This document shows positions 8,951 to 18,125 of a DNA stretch of 64,000 nucleotides, piece after piece; position 1 is the stretch's first letter; each line of letters opens with the position of its first letter. The translations under genes and the position numbers were made by a program. The notes under the pieces were generated by a model. It worked only from the letters and a program-made list of their open reading frames with translations, ran no database searches and was not told the DNA's origin. The stretch is from JAJDXW01 sp965243335 (GTDB taxonomy: Bacteria > Pseudomonadota > Gammaproteobacteria > HK1), in NCBI GenBank assembly GCA_965243335.1, contig OZ251545.1, positions 4,092,001 to 4,156,000 on the forward strand, read 5' to 3'.

Positions 8951-10227
8951 TCGCGGTGACCATCGTGATCCTCCTCGGGCTGCTCGCCCTCAGCGTGCCG
9001 GTGGCGTCGGTGCTCGGCGTCGTCGGGCTCTCCCTCGACCACCTCTTCTCGTTCCTCCCCCTCAGGCTCGCGATCGGCGAGCTGTCGTGGGCGGTCTCGA
9101 CCGACGTCATCCTGGTCGCGGTGCCGCTCTACATCCTGCTCGGCGAGTTCCTCCTGCGTTCCGGGATCGCGGAGCGGATGTACGGGGCCATGACCCACTG
9201 GCTCTCGTGGCTCCCGGGCGGGCTGATGCACTCGAACGTGGGCACGTGCACGATGTTCTCGGCGGTGTCCGGGTCGTCGGTCGCGACCGCGGCCACCATC
9301 GGCACCATCGCGGTCGGGGAGATCCGGCGCTACGGCTACAACGAGCGCTTCTTCCTCGGCACGGTGGCCGCGGGCGGCACCCTCGGGATCCTGATCCCCC
9401 CCTCCATCAACATGATCGTCTACGGGGTCCTCACCGAGACCTCGATCCCGCAGCTCTACCTCGCCGGCATGGTCCCGGGCCTCGTCCTCGCCTCGCTGTT
9501 CGCGATCACCGTGATCATCGGCTGCCTGGCGCGGCCCCACTGGGGCGGGCGCCGACCGGAGACCAACTGGTCGATGCGCTGGCGGAGCCTTCCCGACCTC
9601 ATCCCGCCCCTCGTCATCTTCGTGGTGGTCATCGGCTCCATCTACGGCGGGATCGCGACCCCCACCGAATCGGCCGCCCTCGGGGTCATCATCGCGATGC
9701 TCCTGACCGTCCGACGGCTCTCGTGGCCGATGCTGCGGGCGGTCGCCGAGGGCACGATGCGCAGCACCGCCATGATCATGGCGATCCTGGTCGGCGCCTA
9801 CTTCCTCAACTTCGTGCTGAGCTCCATCGGGCTCGCGGGCCGGGTGAACGAGTTCGTCCTCGACGTGGGGCTCACCCCGATGGGCACCCTGATGGTGGTG
9901 GTGCTGTTCTACCTCGTGCTCGGGATGTTCATGGAGACCCTGTCCATGATGATCGCGACGGTGCCCCTCATCACCCCGGTGATCATCGGGCTCGGGTTCG
10001 ACCCGGTGTGGTTCGGGGTCCTCGTGATGCTCCTCATCGAGACCGCCCTCATCACCCCTCCGGTGGGCGTGAACCTGTACGTCGTGCACGGGGTCCGGGG
10101 CCGCGGCCAGCTCCACGACGTGATGGTCGGGGCGTCGCCCTTCGTCATCGCGCTGCTCGCGATGATCGGGCTGCTGATCGCCTTCCCGCAGATCGCCCTG
10201 TTCGTGCCCGAGGCCCTGATGCGCTGA
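8947..10227 (+). CDS. TRAP transporter large permease (DctM family)
   Basis: A 426-residue protein with about twelve membrane segments. 'SGSSVATAATIGTIAV' and 'GGTLGILIPPSINMIVYG' are the two conserved DctM signatures around the transport site; 'TPTESAALGVI' and 'LITPPVGVNLYVVHG' mark the second half. This subunit carries out sodium-coupled substrate movement in the inner membrane using the binding protein at 7134. It starts inside the stop of the small permease. A convergent gene follows after about 50 bases. Confidence 0.94.
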   Translation: MIAVTIVILLGLLALSVPVASVLGVVGLSLDHLFSFLPLRLAIGELSWAVSTDVILVAVPLYILLGEFLLRSGIAERMYGAMTHWLSWLPGGLMHSNVGTCTMFSAVSGSSVATAATIGTIAVGEIRRYGYNERFFLGTVAAGGTLGILIPPSINMIVYGVLTETSIPQLYLAGMVPGLVLASLFAITVIIGCLARPHWGGRRPETNWSMRWRSLPDLIPPLVIFVVVIGSIYGGIATPTESAALGVIIAMLLTVRRLSWPMLRAVAEGTMRSTAMIMAILVGAYFLNFVLSSIGLAGRVNEFVLDVGLTPMGTLMVVVLFYLVLGMFMETLSMMIATVPLITPVIIGLGFDPVWFGVLVMLLIETALITPPVGVNLYVVHGVRGRGQLHDVMVGASPFVIALLAMIGLLIAFPQIALFVPEALMR

Positions 10228-10279
10228 GCGGCGGCCCGGCTTGCCGAGCGGACGGCGCCCGCCGAACGCCCGGCGCCGC

Positions 10280-11587
10280 TCAGCCGCAGACCGCGGGCAG
10301 CGCCCAGGCGATCGCGCGGGCGGCGACCACGAGGTCGTCGAGCCGGACCCGTTCGTCCGGGGTCGGCCACTCGCGGTAGATGCGGATGTCCCCCGGCCCG
10401 TACTGGAGGCTCGGGATCCCGGCCTCGGCGAGGATGTTCCCGTCGCCCACGTTGCCGAGGCGGCCGTAGCCCCCGACGTGCGGGGCTTCGCCGGAGGCGC
10501 GCTCGTGCCCCTCGGCGAGATGGACCACCAGCGGATGGTCCTTCGCGATCTCCATCGGGTCCTGGCGCCAGCTCGATTCGGTGCCGGGGGCCGGCAGCTC
10601 GAGGTCGTACCGGAACGCGGGGTGGTCGCCGGCGATGCCGTCGAGCAGCCGCTCGAGGTCGGCCCGCACGCTCTCCGCCGTCTGCCCCGGCACGGTCCGC
10701 ACCTGGAACACGAGCTCGCAGTCGCGGGTGGAGAGGCCGGTGTGGTTCGGCTGGTAGTAGTGCTCCTTGTGGATGACGTCGACGTTGTGCATCGGGAACC
10801 CGGGGAGGTCCGGGTGGGGGGTGAAGGTCATCCACGAGTCCCCGCCCGCCGGGGTCAGGCTCGGGCCGAGGCGGCGAAGGAGCTCGGCCTGCTGCTCGAC
10901 CGGGTTCCAGAACGCGGCGCGGGCTTCGGGGCTGAAGCGGAAGAAGAGGTCGGGCGAGGTGGTGCGCACGCGCGCCATGACGATGCCGACGCACACGTTC
11001 GCGATGGTGTTGGCCGAGTGCTCGAGGTTGATGCAGAGGTCGGCGCTGATCCCGCCCGCGAGCAGCGCCCGGGTGCCCGCCCCACCGTACTTGTGGGCGA
11101 CCACCGGGCAGACGAGCACGTCCCCCCGGAGGCGCGCGCCGGACCGGATGACCGCGTCGACCGCGCTCACCATCGCCGCGACCCCGCCCTTGTCGTCGTG
11201 CGCCCCCATGCCCCAGATCCAGCCGTCCTCGAACTTCGCGCCGTAGGGGTCGACGCTCCAGCCGCTCATCTCGACCCCGGGGTCCATGTGCCCGTTCAGC
11301 ATCAGGGTCGGGCCGCCGCCCGTACCGGGGAGACGGCCGATGGGCTGCCGGCTGGCGACCGAGGGGTCGCGGGGGCTCACCACGTCCATCATCTCCACGT
11401 CGAGGCCGATGCCGGCCATGTACTCGGCGAGGTAGTCGGCGATCGCCTGCTCCTCGAACGACGAGCTGGGGATGCGGATGAGGGCGCGCTCGAGGTCCAG
11501 CACCCGCTCGGGGTCCACGAGCGCCAGGGCGCGGGCGCTCGCCTCGCTCCCCTTCCCGGAAGGGTCGTCGGTGGTCGTCGTGGTCAT
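10280..11587 (-). CDS. M20-family deacylase/peptidase-like protein with missing catalytic residues
   Basis: A 435-residue protein with the fold pattern of M20 metal-dependent deacylases (ArgE/DapE/carboxypeptidase G2). 'LNGHMDP' supplies H100 and D102, and 'GAHDDKGG' supplies D131 and D132. Where the family has the catalytic Glu-Glu pair before Gly-Gly, this protein has H165 and K166 ('VVAHKYGGAG'). The late metal-binding His expected after 'YGPG' is also absent ('IYREWPTPDE'). E189 in 'NLEHSA' may keep one ligand. It could have altered chemistry, or bind without hydrolysing. It is convergent with the TRAP operon, and the next gene upstream is a racemase, so amide or hydantoin-type substrates are possible. 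Confidence 0.8.
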   Translation of the reverse strand: MTTTTTDDPSGKGSEASARALALVDPERVLDLERALIRIPSSSFEEQAIADYLAEYMAGIGLDVEMMDVVSPRDPSVASRQPIGRLPGTGGGPTLMLNGHMDPGVEMSGWSVDPYGAKFEDGWIWGMGAHDDKGGVAAMVSAVDAVIRSGARLRGDVLVCPVVAHKYGGAGTRALLAGGISADLCINLEHSANTIANVCVGIVMARVRTTSPDLFFRFSPEARAAFWNPVEQQAELLRRLGPSLTPAGGDSWMTFTPHPDLPGFPMHNVDVIHKEHYYQPNHTGLSTRDCELVFQVRTVPGQTAESVRADLERLLDGIAGDHPAFRYDLELPAPGTESSWRQDPMEIAKDHPLVVHLAEGHERASGEAPHVGGYGRLGNVGDGNILAEAGIPSLQYGPGDIRIYREWPTPDERVRLDDLVVAARAIAWALPAVCG

Positions 11588-11712
11588 GGCAGTGGCCTCC
11601 TGCGGTGGAGAGAGGTGCGGTCCGGGTCCGGCCCGCCGCGTGCTCGCGGCGTCTTGCGCCGCCGGCGGCGTCGCGCCAGCCCCCGCGGCTCACTAGGCAT
11701 TCAGCGAGCCGA

Positions 11713-13026
11713 TCAACCCCAGCTCGATGTGACGAGCCTCGCGATCTGGCCCTCCAGTGCCTCGATCTGGGTGACCGCGAATGGGAGTAGCTCCGACATG
11801 ATCTCCTTCTCATCGACACGGCACTCCTTCGCGATGGCACGCTTGGCGGCCTTCTTGACCTCCGCTATCTTCTTCGCGAAGGGCTTCCGGTCGCCCGGGA
11901 AGCCAGGGACCTTCCGGAGCTCCGCGATGGAGCCCGCATCCAGGAATGCCTTCCCGAGCCGGTCGAGCTCGGTCACTAGCCGATCGCGGGCCCTATCCGT
12001 CGGGATCGCCCGGAGCTTGCCGTACTTCTGGACGAGAAGCTGGTCCAGGCCCGCGGAAAAGGCCCGCTCCGCGCTGCGGGGTGGCTTCTCCGCGCCTCGG
12101 AACAGCTCCCAAAGCGCTCGCCCGCCGGGCGTCCAGTCCAGTGTGTGGAGGACGATGACCAAGTCCCTCACATGGACCTTGAACGGTTTCGCCGCCGCCT
12201 CTTTCGTGAGCCGGCCCTCCTTCACGGCGGCGGCCGCGAGGGTGACCCTCTTCGATCTGGGGAGGCTAGCGACCGGGATGGCCGCCGGTGGCCTTGGGGC
12301 GAGCGCGGCACCTCCGTAGTCCGCGAGCGGCTGCGGCGGGGCATGGAACTTCCGGGCCTTCGAGTGCGACACGCCCATGCCGACGAACGCCTCCGCCATC
12401 TTGACCCCCGCGACGACGGGGTCGATCACCGGGACCCCGGAGGATTGCGTGAGCTCCCGGTCGTAGTCGCAGAGGCCCGCGCAGGCGAGGATGACCGCCT
12501 CGGCCCCATCCTCGCGGACGACCGCGTCCACCTGCTCGGTGAGCTGGCGGAGGGTCTCCTCGCGCTCGATCACCGCCCGCTCGACGTTGACGTCGATCGC
12601 GCGCACCGAGGCGCACTTCGCCTCGAAGCCGTAGAGCCTCACCAGGTCCTGCTGGTAGGGGATGAACTGTTCGAGCATCGTGAGGGTGGAGAAGCGGTGC
12701 CCGAGCAGGCAGGCCATCGCCATGCTCGACTCGGAGATGGAGCACACCGGGACCTCCAGGATTTCCTTCAGCGCGAAGATCCCCACGTTGCCGAACCCGC
12801 AGAGCACCACCGCATCCGGAGGGTCGGCCGCCACCTTCCGGCGCACCGCCTCGATGACGTGGGGGGCGCTCATGTAGTCCCCGTAGGCGCAGTCGATGTT
12901 CCGGGTGCCGCCGGGGGAGCGGAGCCCGACGATCTCCGTGCCGGGCGAGGCGGCCCGCCGGGCGGAGCGGAGGATGACCTCGAGCACCGTGTCGGACGTG
13001 TTGGGGTTGACCGCGAGGATATTCAT
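11713..13026 (-). CDS. Asp/Glu/hydantoin racemase-family protein with an extra C-terminal domain
   Basis: Residues 1 to about 245 match the Asp/Glu racemase superfamily, hydantoin racemase branch: 'MNILAVNPNTSDTV' at the start, 'VVLCGFGNVGIF' with the first catalytic-type Cys, and 'AVILACAGLCDYDREL' with the second. Normal members stop near 'SHSKARKF'. Here the frame continues for about 190 residues of Lys/Arg-rich helical sequence I do not recognise, ending 'LVTSSWG', and its codon use looks less GC-biased. It could be a natural fusion or a join made by a deletion. ATG at 13026 was chosen; the open frame to 13122 precedes it. Racemisation fits the adjacent M20 protein. Confidence 0.75.
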   Translation of the reverse strand: MNILAVNPNTSDTVLEVILRSARRAASPGTEIVGLRSPGGTRNIDCAYGDYMSAPHVIEAVRRKVAADPPDAVVLCGFGNVGIFALKEILEVPVCSISESSMAMACLLGHRFSTLTMLEQFIPYQQDLVRLYGFEAKCASVRAIDVNVERAVIEREETLRQLTEQVDAVVREDGAEAVILACAGLCDYDRELTQSSGVPVIDPVVAGVKMAEAFVGMGVSHSKARKFHAPPQPLADYGGAALAPRPPAAIPVASLPRSKRVTLAAAAVKEGRLTKEAAAKPFKVHVRDLVIVLHTLDWTPGGRALWELFRGAEKPPRSAERAFSAGLDQLLVQKYGKLRAIPTDRARDRLVTELDRLGKAFLDAGSIAELRKVPGFPGDRKPFAKKIAEVKKAAKRAIAKECRVDEKEIMSELLPFAVTQIEALEGQIARLVTSSWG

Positions 13027-13093
13027 GCGCTGTTCCTTCTCGTCGGGTCCGCGGCGGAAGGTCGGGAGCCGGCCGCCGGGCCGGCCGCCGCGT

Positions 13094-14020
13094 TCACCGG
13101 CTGGGCCGCTCGCCGCCCGCATCCCGGAGCGAGGCGAGGGTCTCGGCGTAGATCTCCAGGGCGTCGTCGAGCGTGCGCGACGGGTCGACGGTCTCCCGGG
13201 TCTCCGCCGCGATCGGGGTCCGGGCGAGCAGCTCGAAGACCTGCGCCGCCCCCCGGTGGAAGTCGGCGGGGAGCCCGGCCGCCGCGAACGTCTCCGCGAT
13301 CTCGTGCATCTCCCCGACCCAGCGCGCCGCGTCGAGGGGGAGGCGGGGGGTCATCCGGCGCATGGCCGCGAGCTCGGCGGGCAGGCTCTCCGCCAGCTCG
13401 GCGTGAAACGGTTCGGAGAGCCCGTGGACGCGGGCCGCGGTGAGGGCGGCGGCGTGCAGGGTGAACGTGCCCTTGGTGACCGCCGCGTAGACCATCTTCA
13501 TGGCCGACGCCTGCCCGACCTCGCCCCCGAGCCGGCGCACGCGGAGGTTCGGGCCGTCGAGGGCTTCGAGGGCCGAGGTGTCCGGGCCGCTGCAATAGAA
13601 GCGGGTGGCGAGGCCGGACCTCCCGGGGGCGGCCCCGATGATCCCGGCGTCGATGAAGGCGGCCCCGGTCCCGGCCCCCGCGATGCGGGCGGCGACGCGG
13701 CGCGCGGTGGCGGGCGCGATCGCGTTGCAGTCCGCGAAGGCGGGGCGGGCGCCGGTGCGCCGGAGGGCGTCCGCCGCCTCGTCCGCGAAGCCCTCCGCGG
13801 CGGCCGGCGGGAGGATGGAGAGCACGACGTCCGCCGACGCGACGAGCGCATCGAGCGAGTCCGCGCGTTCGAGGCCCGCCGCCTCCGCGAGCCGGCGGGA
13901 CCGCTCGCTTCGGCCCGCGAGGCAGGTCCGCACCCGGAAGCCGCGCGCGATCAGCTCCCGGCCCACCCCGGAGCCCATGTCCCCGGGGCTCGGGACCGCG
14001 ACCGTCCCCACCACCGTCAC
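13094..14020 (-). CDS. NAD(P)-binding dehydrogenase of the 6PGDH/3-hydroxyisobutyrate type (DUF1932-like C-terminus)
   Basis: A 308-residue two-domain oxidoreductase. The Rossmann part begins 'VVGTVAVPSPGDMGSGVGREL', a variant of the G-x-G-x-x-G site, and continues with 'ADVVLSILPPAAA' and 'FADCNAIAP'. The helical C-terminal half has 'SAMKMVYAAVTKGTF', with the catalytic Lys of the beta-hydroxyacid dehydrogenase family, and then a DUF1932-type region. It should oxidise a small hydroxy acid or reduce the keto acid. The start is GTG at 14020. It lies between the racemase and a zinc dehydrogenase on the same strand with short gaps, so all may be one operon. Confidence 0.82.
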   Translation of the reverse strand: MTVVGTVAVPSPGDMGSGVGRELIARGFRVRTCLAGRSERSRRLAEAAGLERADSLDALVASADVVLSILPPAAAEGFADEAADALRRTGARPAFADCNAIAPATARRVAARIAGAGTGAAFIDAGIIGAAPGRSGLATRFYCSGPDTSALEALDGPNLRVRRLGGEVGQASAMKMVYAAVTKGTFTLHAAALTAARVHGLSEPFHAELAESLPAELAAMRRMTPRLPLDAARWVGEMHEIAETFAAAGLPADFHRGAAQVFELLARTPIAAETRETVDPSRTLDDALEIYAETLASLRDAGGERPSR

Positions 14021-14060
14021 CGCCCGCCCCTCGCTGCGCCTCGCCGCCGCCCGCCGGCGC

Positions 14061-15113
14061 TCAGAGCAGGAATACGCCCTTGCCGGTGGTCTGGGTGTCG
14101 AAGAGCCGGTAGGCCTCCTCGGCCTCGTCCAGGCTGGTGTAGCGATGGGTGAAGAGGTGGTCCACGTCGATGCCGCGTTCGGCGACGAAACGGGCGCAGT
14201 CCGCCTGCCCGAAGGCGCTGAACGTCCACGACGCGATGATGGTGAGCTGCTTGCGGATGAGCTCCTGGGAGACGTTGACGGTCATCGTGCCCCCCTCCCC
14301 GACGAGGCCGACCGTGCCCCAGGTCCGGGTCGACCGGATCGCCCCGAGGCGCCCCGCCTCGCTCCCCGAGCAGTCGATCGCGATGTCCACCCCGCGCCCG
14401 CCGGTCAGGTCCCGGATGGCCGCCGGCGGGTCGTTGCTCCCGGGGTCGACGACCTCGTCCGCCCCGAGCCCCTTCGCGAGCTCCAGGCGCTCCGCCACCG
14501 TGTCGAGGGCGATGACCCGCGCCCCCATCGCGTGCGCGAACTGGGTTGCGCTCAGGCCCACCGGCCCCTGGCCGAAGATCGCGATGGTGTCCGAGCCGGT
14601 GAGGTTCACCCGCTTGAGGGCGCCGTAGGCGGTCCCCGTCCCGCAGGCGATGGCCGCGCCGGTCTCGAAGGAGAGCTCGGCGGGGAGCGGCACCAGGGTC
14701 GAGGCCGGCGCCCTCATGTAGTCGGCATGCGCCCCGTCCCCCGTCGCGCCGTACACGATGGACCCCTCCGGGCAGAGCTGCTGCCAGCCGACCCGGCAGT
14801 GTTCGCAGGCCCCGCAGCCCTTGTAGTGGTGCACCATCACCCGCGCGCCGTCCGGGGCCTGCTCCTCGCTCACCCCCTCGCCGCGCGCGACCACCACGCC
14901 GCACGGCTCGTGCCCCGCGATGTTGGGCGCGCCGTCCCCGCCGAGGCCGAGCGCGCGCGTCGCCTCCGCCCGCGACGGGCGGTAGAACTTGAGGTCGCTG
15001 CCGCACATCCCGGACGCCTTGATCTCGAGGACGACCTCGCCCGGTCCGGGGGTCGGGTCCGGAAACTCCCTCAACTCGAGCCTGCGCTCGCCCAGGAACA
15101 CCACTCCTCGCAT
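14061..15113 (-). CDS. Zinc-binding alcohol dehydrogenase (threonine dehydrogenase-like)
   Basis: A 350-residue medium-chain dehydrogenase. 'SGMCGSDLKFY' carries the zinc Cys, 'GHEPCGVVV' the conserved His-Glu, and 'GCGACEHCRVGWQQLC' the four-cysteine structural zinc site. The nucleotide site is 'GQGPVGLSAT', followed by 'VIALDTVAERL' (NAD preference likely). The C-terminus 'TTGKGVFLL' is typical. GAGGAGG lies seven bases before the ATG, and longer upstream frames run through repeats. It probably oxidises a polyol or hydroxy acid in the same pathway as the downstream genes. Confidence 0.88.
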   Translation of the reverse strand: MRGVVFLGERRLELREFPDPTPGPGEVVLEIKASGMCGSDLKFYRPSRAEATRALGLGGDGAPNIAGHEPCGVVVARGEGVSEEQAPDGARVMVHHYKGCGACEHCRVGWQQLCPEGSIVYGATGDGAHADYMRAPASTLVPLPAELSFETGAAIACGTGTAYGALKRVNLTGSDTIAIFGQGPVGLSATQFAHAMGARVIALDTVAERLELAKGLGADEVVDPGSNDPPAAIRDLTGGRGVDIAIDCSGSEAGRLGAIRSTRTWGTVGLVGEGGTMTVNVSQELIRKQLTIIASWTFSAFGQADCARFVAERGIDVDHLFTHRYTSLDEAEEAYRLFDTQTTGKGVFLL

Positions 15114-15297
15114 CGCCTTGCCTCCTCGTCCTGGTCGTTCTTCCGACCGCCGCCGTCCGCCGTCTTCCGGGGAGCGCCGCAGCGCCCTCGGAAATCGCCG
15201 TGGCGGGGCACCCGAGCGGGGCGCCGCCTCCACGTGCGCGCCACGGTATCCAACCGCGAGCGATCTGGCAACGGTGCGATCCGGTGGACGCGGGCAT

Positions 15298-15345
15298 CCC
15301 TCCTGGGAACGCGGGCGTCTCGCCCGCATTCTCGTTCACAGGCGC
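15298..15345. repeat. Dispersed GC hairpin repeat, family B
   Basis: Contains GGGAACGCGGGCGTCTCGCC, whose GCGGGCG and CGCCCGC arms pair around three bases, then a segment ending TTCACAGGCGC. Related copies occur near 36064, 36951-37073, 43321, 44690-44815 and 63775. The spacer 15114-15779 holds this and the next repeat and no convincing gene. Confidence 0.65.
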
Positions 15346-15384
15346 TTCACCCCTTGTGCGGGCGGGACACAAGCGTTCCCAGGA

Positions 15385-15547
15385 TCCGCCGTTCCCAGAG
15401 AGGTCCCGCGCAAGCGCTGCGTAGGGTGAAATCCGCCCAAAAGCCCCTCGAACCGACCCCAAACCTTGGAACAGCGCCGTCCCCGTGGGGTAAAAAAATC
15501 TCGCCTTCCTCTCTACTCTCCCTGTGTCAATAGCTTACGAACAGCGC
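15385..15547 (-). repeat. Intergenic repeat, family C (copy 1, inverted relative to copy 2)
   Basis: Read on the minus strand this begins GCGCTGTTCGTAA, passes an AT-richer stretch to TTTTTTACCCCACGGGG, and continues through GGCGGATTTCACCC to GCGCTTGCGCGG. The same order of blocks appears on the plus strand at 36810-36966. The two copies are about 21 kb apart in opposite orientation. Confidence 0.7.
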
Positions 15548-15779
15548 CCGGGCCTCGGAGACGCGCGGCCGGCGATCGGGCCGGAGGGTGAGCAGAGCAT
15601 CCGGGAGATACTGGCGCGCGAGCTCATCCGGGCGCTGGTTACCGGCTCTCTCAGGCTCAACACCGCTTCCGCGACCCCGTCCGGGGAACACGCGCGGGGT
15701 CGTCGGGGTCGAGGGGCGGTTCGAGACTGACGGCGGAGCCGTCTCCTCGACGGTACGCGCGCCCTCTCCGGGCGGCGGT

Positions 15780-17480
15780 TCAGGAGTCGTAGCCGTTCGA
15801 GAGGGTGACGTCGAGGAGGCGCGGGCCGCCGCTCGCGATCGATGTGCGGACCGCGTCGCCCAGGTCGGCCGCCCGCTCGACCCGGTGGGCGGAGACCCCC
15901 ATCGACTCCGCGAGCCCCACGAAGTCGATCCGAGGCGACTGGAAGTCCATGCCGATGAAGCGGTCGTCGCCGTGGAAGGCGAGGAGCCGATCCTTGAGGA
16001 TGCGGTAGCTCCGGTTGTTCGCGATGACGTAGGTGATCGGCAGCTCGAGGTGGGCGGCGGTCCAGAGGGCCTGGACGTTGTACATCGCGCTGCCGTCCCC
16101 GACGAGGGCGACACAGGGGCGGTCGGGCGTCGCCATGTGGATGCCGACGGCCCCCGCCACCGCGAACCCGATCCCGCCGCTCGCGAGGCCGAAGTAGCTC
16201 TTCGCGTCCCGGAACGGGTAGTGCCCGAGGAGCGTGTTCGAGGTCGTCAGCCCCTCGTCCACGAACACCGCGTCGGGGGGAAGCGCGTCGACGAGGCGGC
16301 GCACCGCCGCCGCCGGCGCGATCGGGTCCTTCCCCTCCGCCTCGTCCGCCGCCGCGCGCAGGCGGGCGCGCTTCGCGCTCCAGCTCCGATCCGCGACGGC
16401 CGCGATCCGGCCCGCCGCCGCGCTCCGCCCGGCTTCGTCCCGGCCGCCCTCGAGCAACGGGAGGAGGGCGCGCAGGGTCTCCTTCACGTCCGCCCGCAGG
16501 GCGATCTCGGCTTGGTAGTTCTTGCCCATCTCCCAGTCGCGAAGCCCGATCTGCACCACCGGGAGCCCGTCCGGAAGCGGCTCGGTCTCGCTCCACACCG
16601 ACATCCGGAGCACGTCGGCGCCGAGGAACACCGCGAGGTCGTAGGGCGCGAGGGCTTCGCGCACCTGCTTCTGGACCCGGGTGAGGGCGCCGAGGAAGGC
16701 GGGATGCTCGGACGGGAAGTGCGCCCCCCAGGGCACGGTCTGCTGGTACACGGGGGCGCCGAGCGCCTCGGCGAAGCGGGCCGCCTCGTCGAGGGCGTCG
16801 CCCGTCGCCACCTCGTGCCCGCTCACGATGACCGGGCGCTCGGCCCGGAGGAGCCGCCCGGCGAGCCGGGCAAGGGCCTCGTCCGAGGGGCGCCCGGCCG
16901 CGTCCACCCGCGTGGGGGCGCCGAGGTCGAGGGCCGCCGCCCGGTTGAGGATGTCGCCGGGAAGGGAGAGGAACACGGGGCCGGTCGGCGGGGTGAGCGC
17001 GACCTTGGCCGCGCGCCGGACGATCCGCGGCAGGTCTTCGAGCCGCTGCACCTCGACCGCCCACTTGACGAGCGGCGCGGCGATGGGGACGAGCGGGTCG
17101 TAGAGGAGGGGCTCGGTGAGGCCGTGCCCGATCTCCTGCTGCCCCGCCGTCACCAGCACCGGCGACCCCCAGAACTTCGCGTTGTAGAGCGAGCCCATCG
17201 CGTTGCCGAGCCCGGGCGCGACGTGCACGTTGCAGGCCGCGAGCCGCCCGCTTGCGCGGGCGTAGCCGTCCGCCATCGCGACCACGATCCCCTCCTGGAG
17301 CCCGAGCACGTAGCCCATGTCCGGCTCGTCGCCGAGAGCGTGCATGATGGGAAGCTCGGTGGTGCCCGGATTGCCGAACAGGCGGTCGACGCCCTCGTCG
17401 CGAAGCAGCGACAGGAAGGCGGACCGGCCGGTGATGAGGTTCCCGCCCGCAGCGGCGGCATTCGTCGTTCCGGGCTTCAT
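15780..17480 (-). CDS. Thiamine diphosphate-dependent decarboxylase (benzoylformate decarboxylase-like)
   Basis: A 566-residue ThDP enzyme of the acetolactate synthase/benzoylformate decarboxylase superfamily. 'FGNPGTTELPIM' and 'LQEGIVVAMADGYARASG' carry the cofactor-activating Glu. The middle domain starts around 'RPVIVSGHEVA'. The ThDP/Mg motif is 'ALVGDGSAMYNVQALW' through 'YVIANNRSYRIL', i.e. GDG to NN. The N-terminal GNPGTTE form resembles MdlC more than IlvB, and no FAD loop is obvious, so decarboxylation of a 2-keto acid is more likely than acetolactate synthesis. ATG at 17480 is preceded by GGAGGATTGA. Confidence 0.85.
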   Translation of the reverse strand: MKPGTTNAAAAGGNLITGRSAFLSLLRDEGVDRLFGNPGTTELPIMHALGDEPDMGYVLGLQEGIVVAMADGYARASGRLAACNVHVAPGLGNAMGSLYNAKFWGSPVLVTAGQQEIGHGLTEPLLYDPLVPIAAPLVKWAVEVQRLEDLPRIVRRAAKVALTPPTGPVFLSLPGDILNRAAALDLGAPTRVDAAGRPSDEALARLAGRLLRAERPVIVSGHEVATGDALDEAARFAEALGAPVYQQTVPWGAHFPSEHPAFLGALTRVQKQVREALAPYDLAVFLGADVLRMSVWSETEPLPDGLPVVQIGLRDWEMGKNYQAEIALRADVKETLRALLPLLEGGRDEAGRSAAAGRIAAVADRSWSAKRARLRAAADEAEGKDPIAPAAAVRRLVDALPPDAVFVDEGLTTSNTLLGHYPFRDAKSYFGLASGGIGFAVAGAVGIHMATPDRPCVALVGDGSAMYNVQALWTAAHLELPITYVIANNRSYRILKDRLLAFHGDDRFIGMDFQSPRIDFVGLAESMGVSAHRVERAADLGDAVRTSIASGGPRLLDVTLSNGYDS

Positions 17481-17800
17481 TCAATCCTCCGGGAGTGGTG
17501 GGAGGCCCGCGCGCGGGCGAGGGAGGCGGGCGGGGCAGGGAGCGGGCCACCTTGCGGGAACCGCGATGGCGGCTCCTCAGCGGGTCGGTGGAAGGATGGA
17601 GCGCCGCCGGGCCGGGACGCGGCCCCCGGACAGTTCGTCTCCGGCTGCCAGAGCCGGCCAACCCCTACTGGCCGCCGTGACTATCCAGCGTCTCCGGCGG
17701 CGTCCGCGATGGTAGCACGGGAGGCGCGCGGGCAGGTGGGACGGGCGCGAGGCCGCGCCCGCGAGGGCCGGGAAGCGCGCCCGGCTGAACCCTCGCTACG
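17481..17800. other. Spacer with no recognisable gene
   Basis: GC-rich sequence between the ThDP enzyme start and the duplicated membrane-fusion fragment. The frames here are long because of base composition and show no recognisable protein. Promoters for the leftward gene should lie here but none is clear. Confidence 0.5.
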
Positions 17801-18112
17801 CCATGCCACCCGTGCTGCCCATTGATCGCGGTGTCGATGTGCGTCATCGTACCCGTTCTCGGCGAACTGCGAGGTTCTTTGGCTCCATGCCTGTGAAACG
17901 AGTCCGGAATGGTGGGGAGCGTCGGCCCGGCCGGCGACGGGGCGGCGGCAGGCTTGCCGCCTGTCTGCCGATGTGGGCCGGGGCAGGGCTCCTGACCGGC
18001 GGCGCGGGCGATGCGATGGCGCCGGCCGCGGCGGCCCGGTCAGCCCCGGCGGATGCGTCGAGCGTGATCGCCGCCGCTGTCGAGCGGCGGGAGGCGGCGC
18101 CCAGCTTCATGG
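17801..18112 (+). pseudogene. Truncated copy of the 5' region of the RND membrane-fusion gene
   Basis: Aligns with 20247-20553, the leader and first 70-odd codons of the intact membrane-fusion gene. Both contain ATGCCTGTGAA, the Arg/Gly-rich start, 'WAGAGLLTGGAG', and 'VERRE' followed by 'PSF'. The copies differ at many positions, by eye roughly 15-20%, so this is not a very recent duplication. The match ends at the bases encoding 'PSF', right where the methyltransferase cassette begins. It is either a relic of a paralogous efflux operon or a target duplication made when the restriction-modification genes arrived. Confidence 0.8.
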
Positions 18113-18125
18113 ACAGGGACATTCG

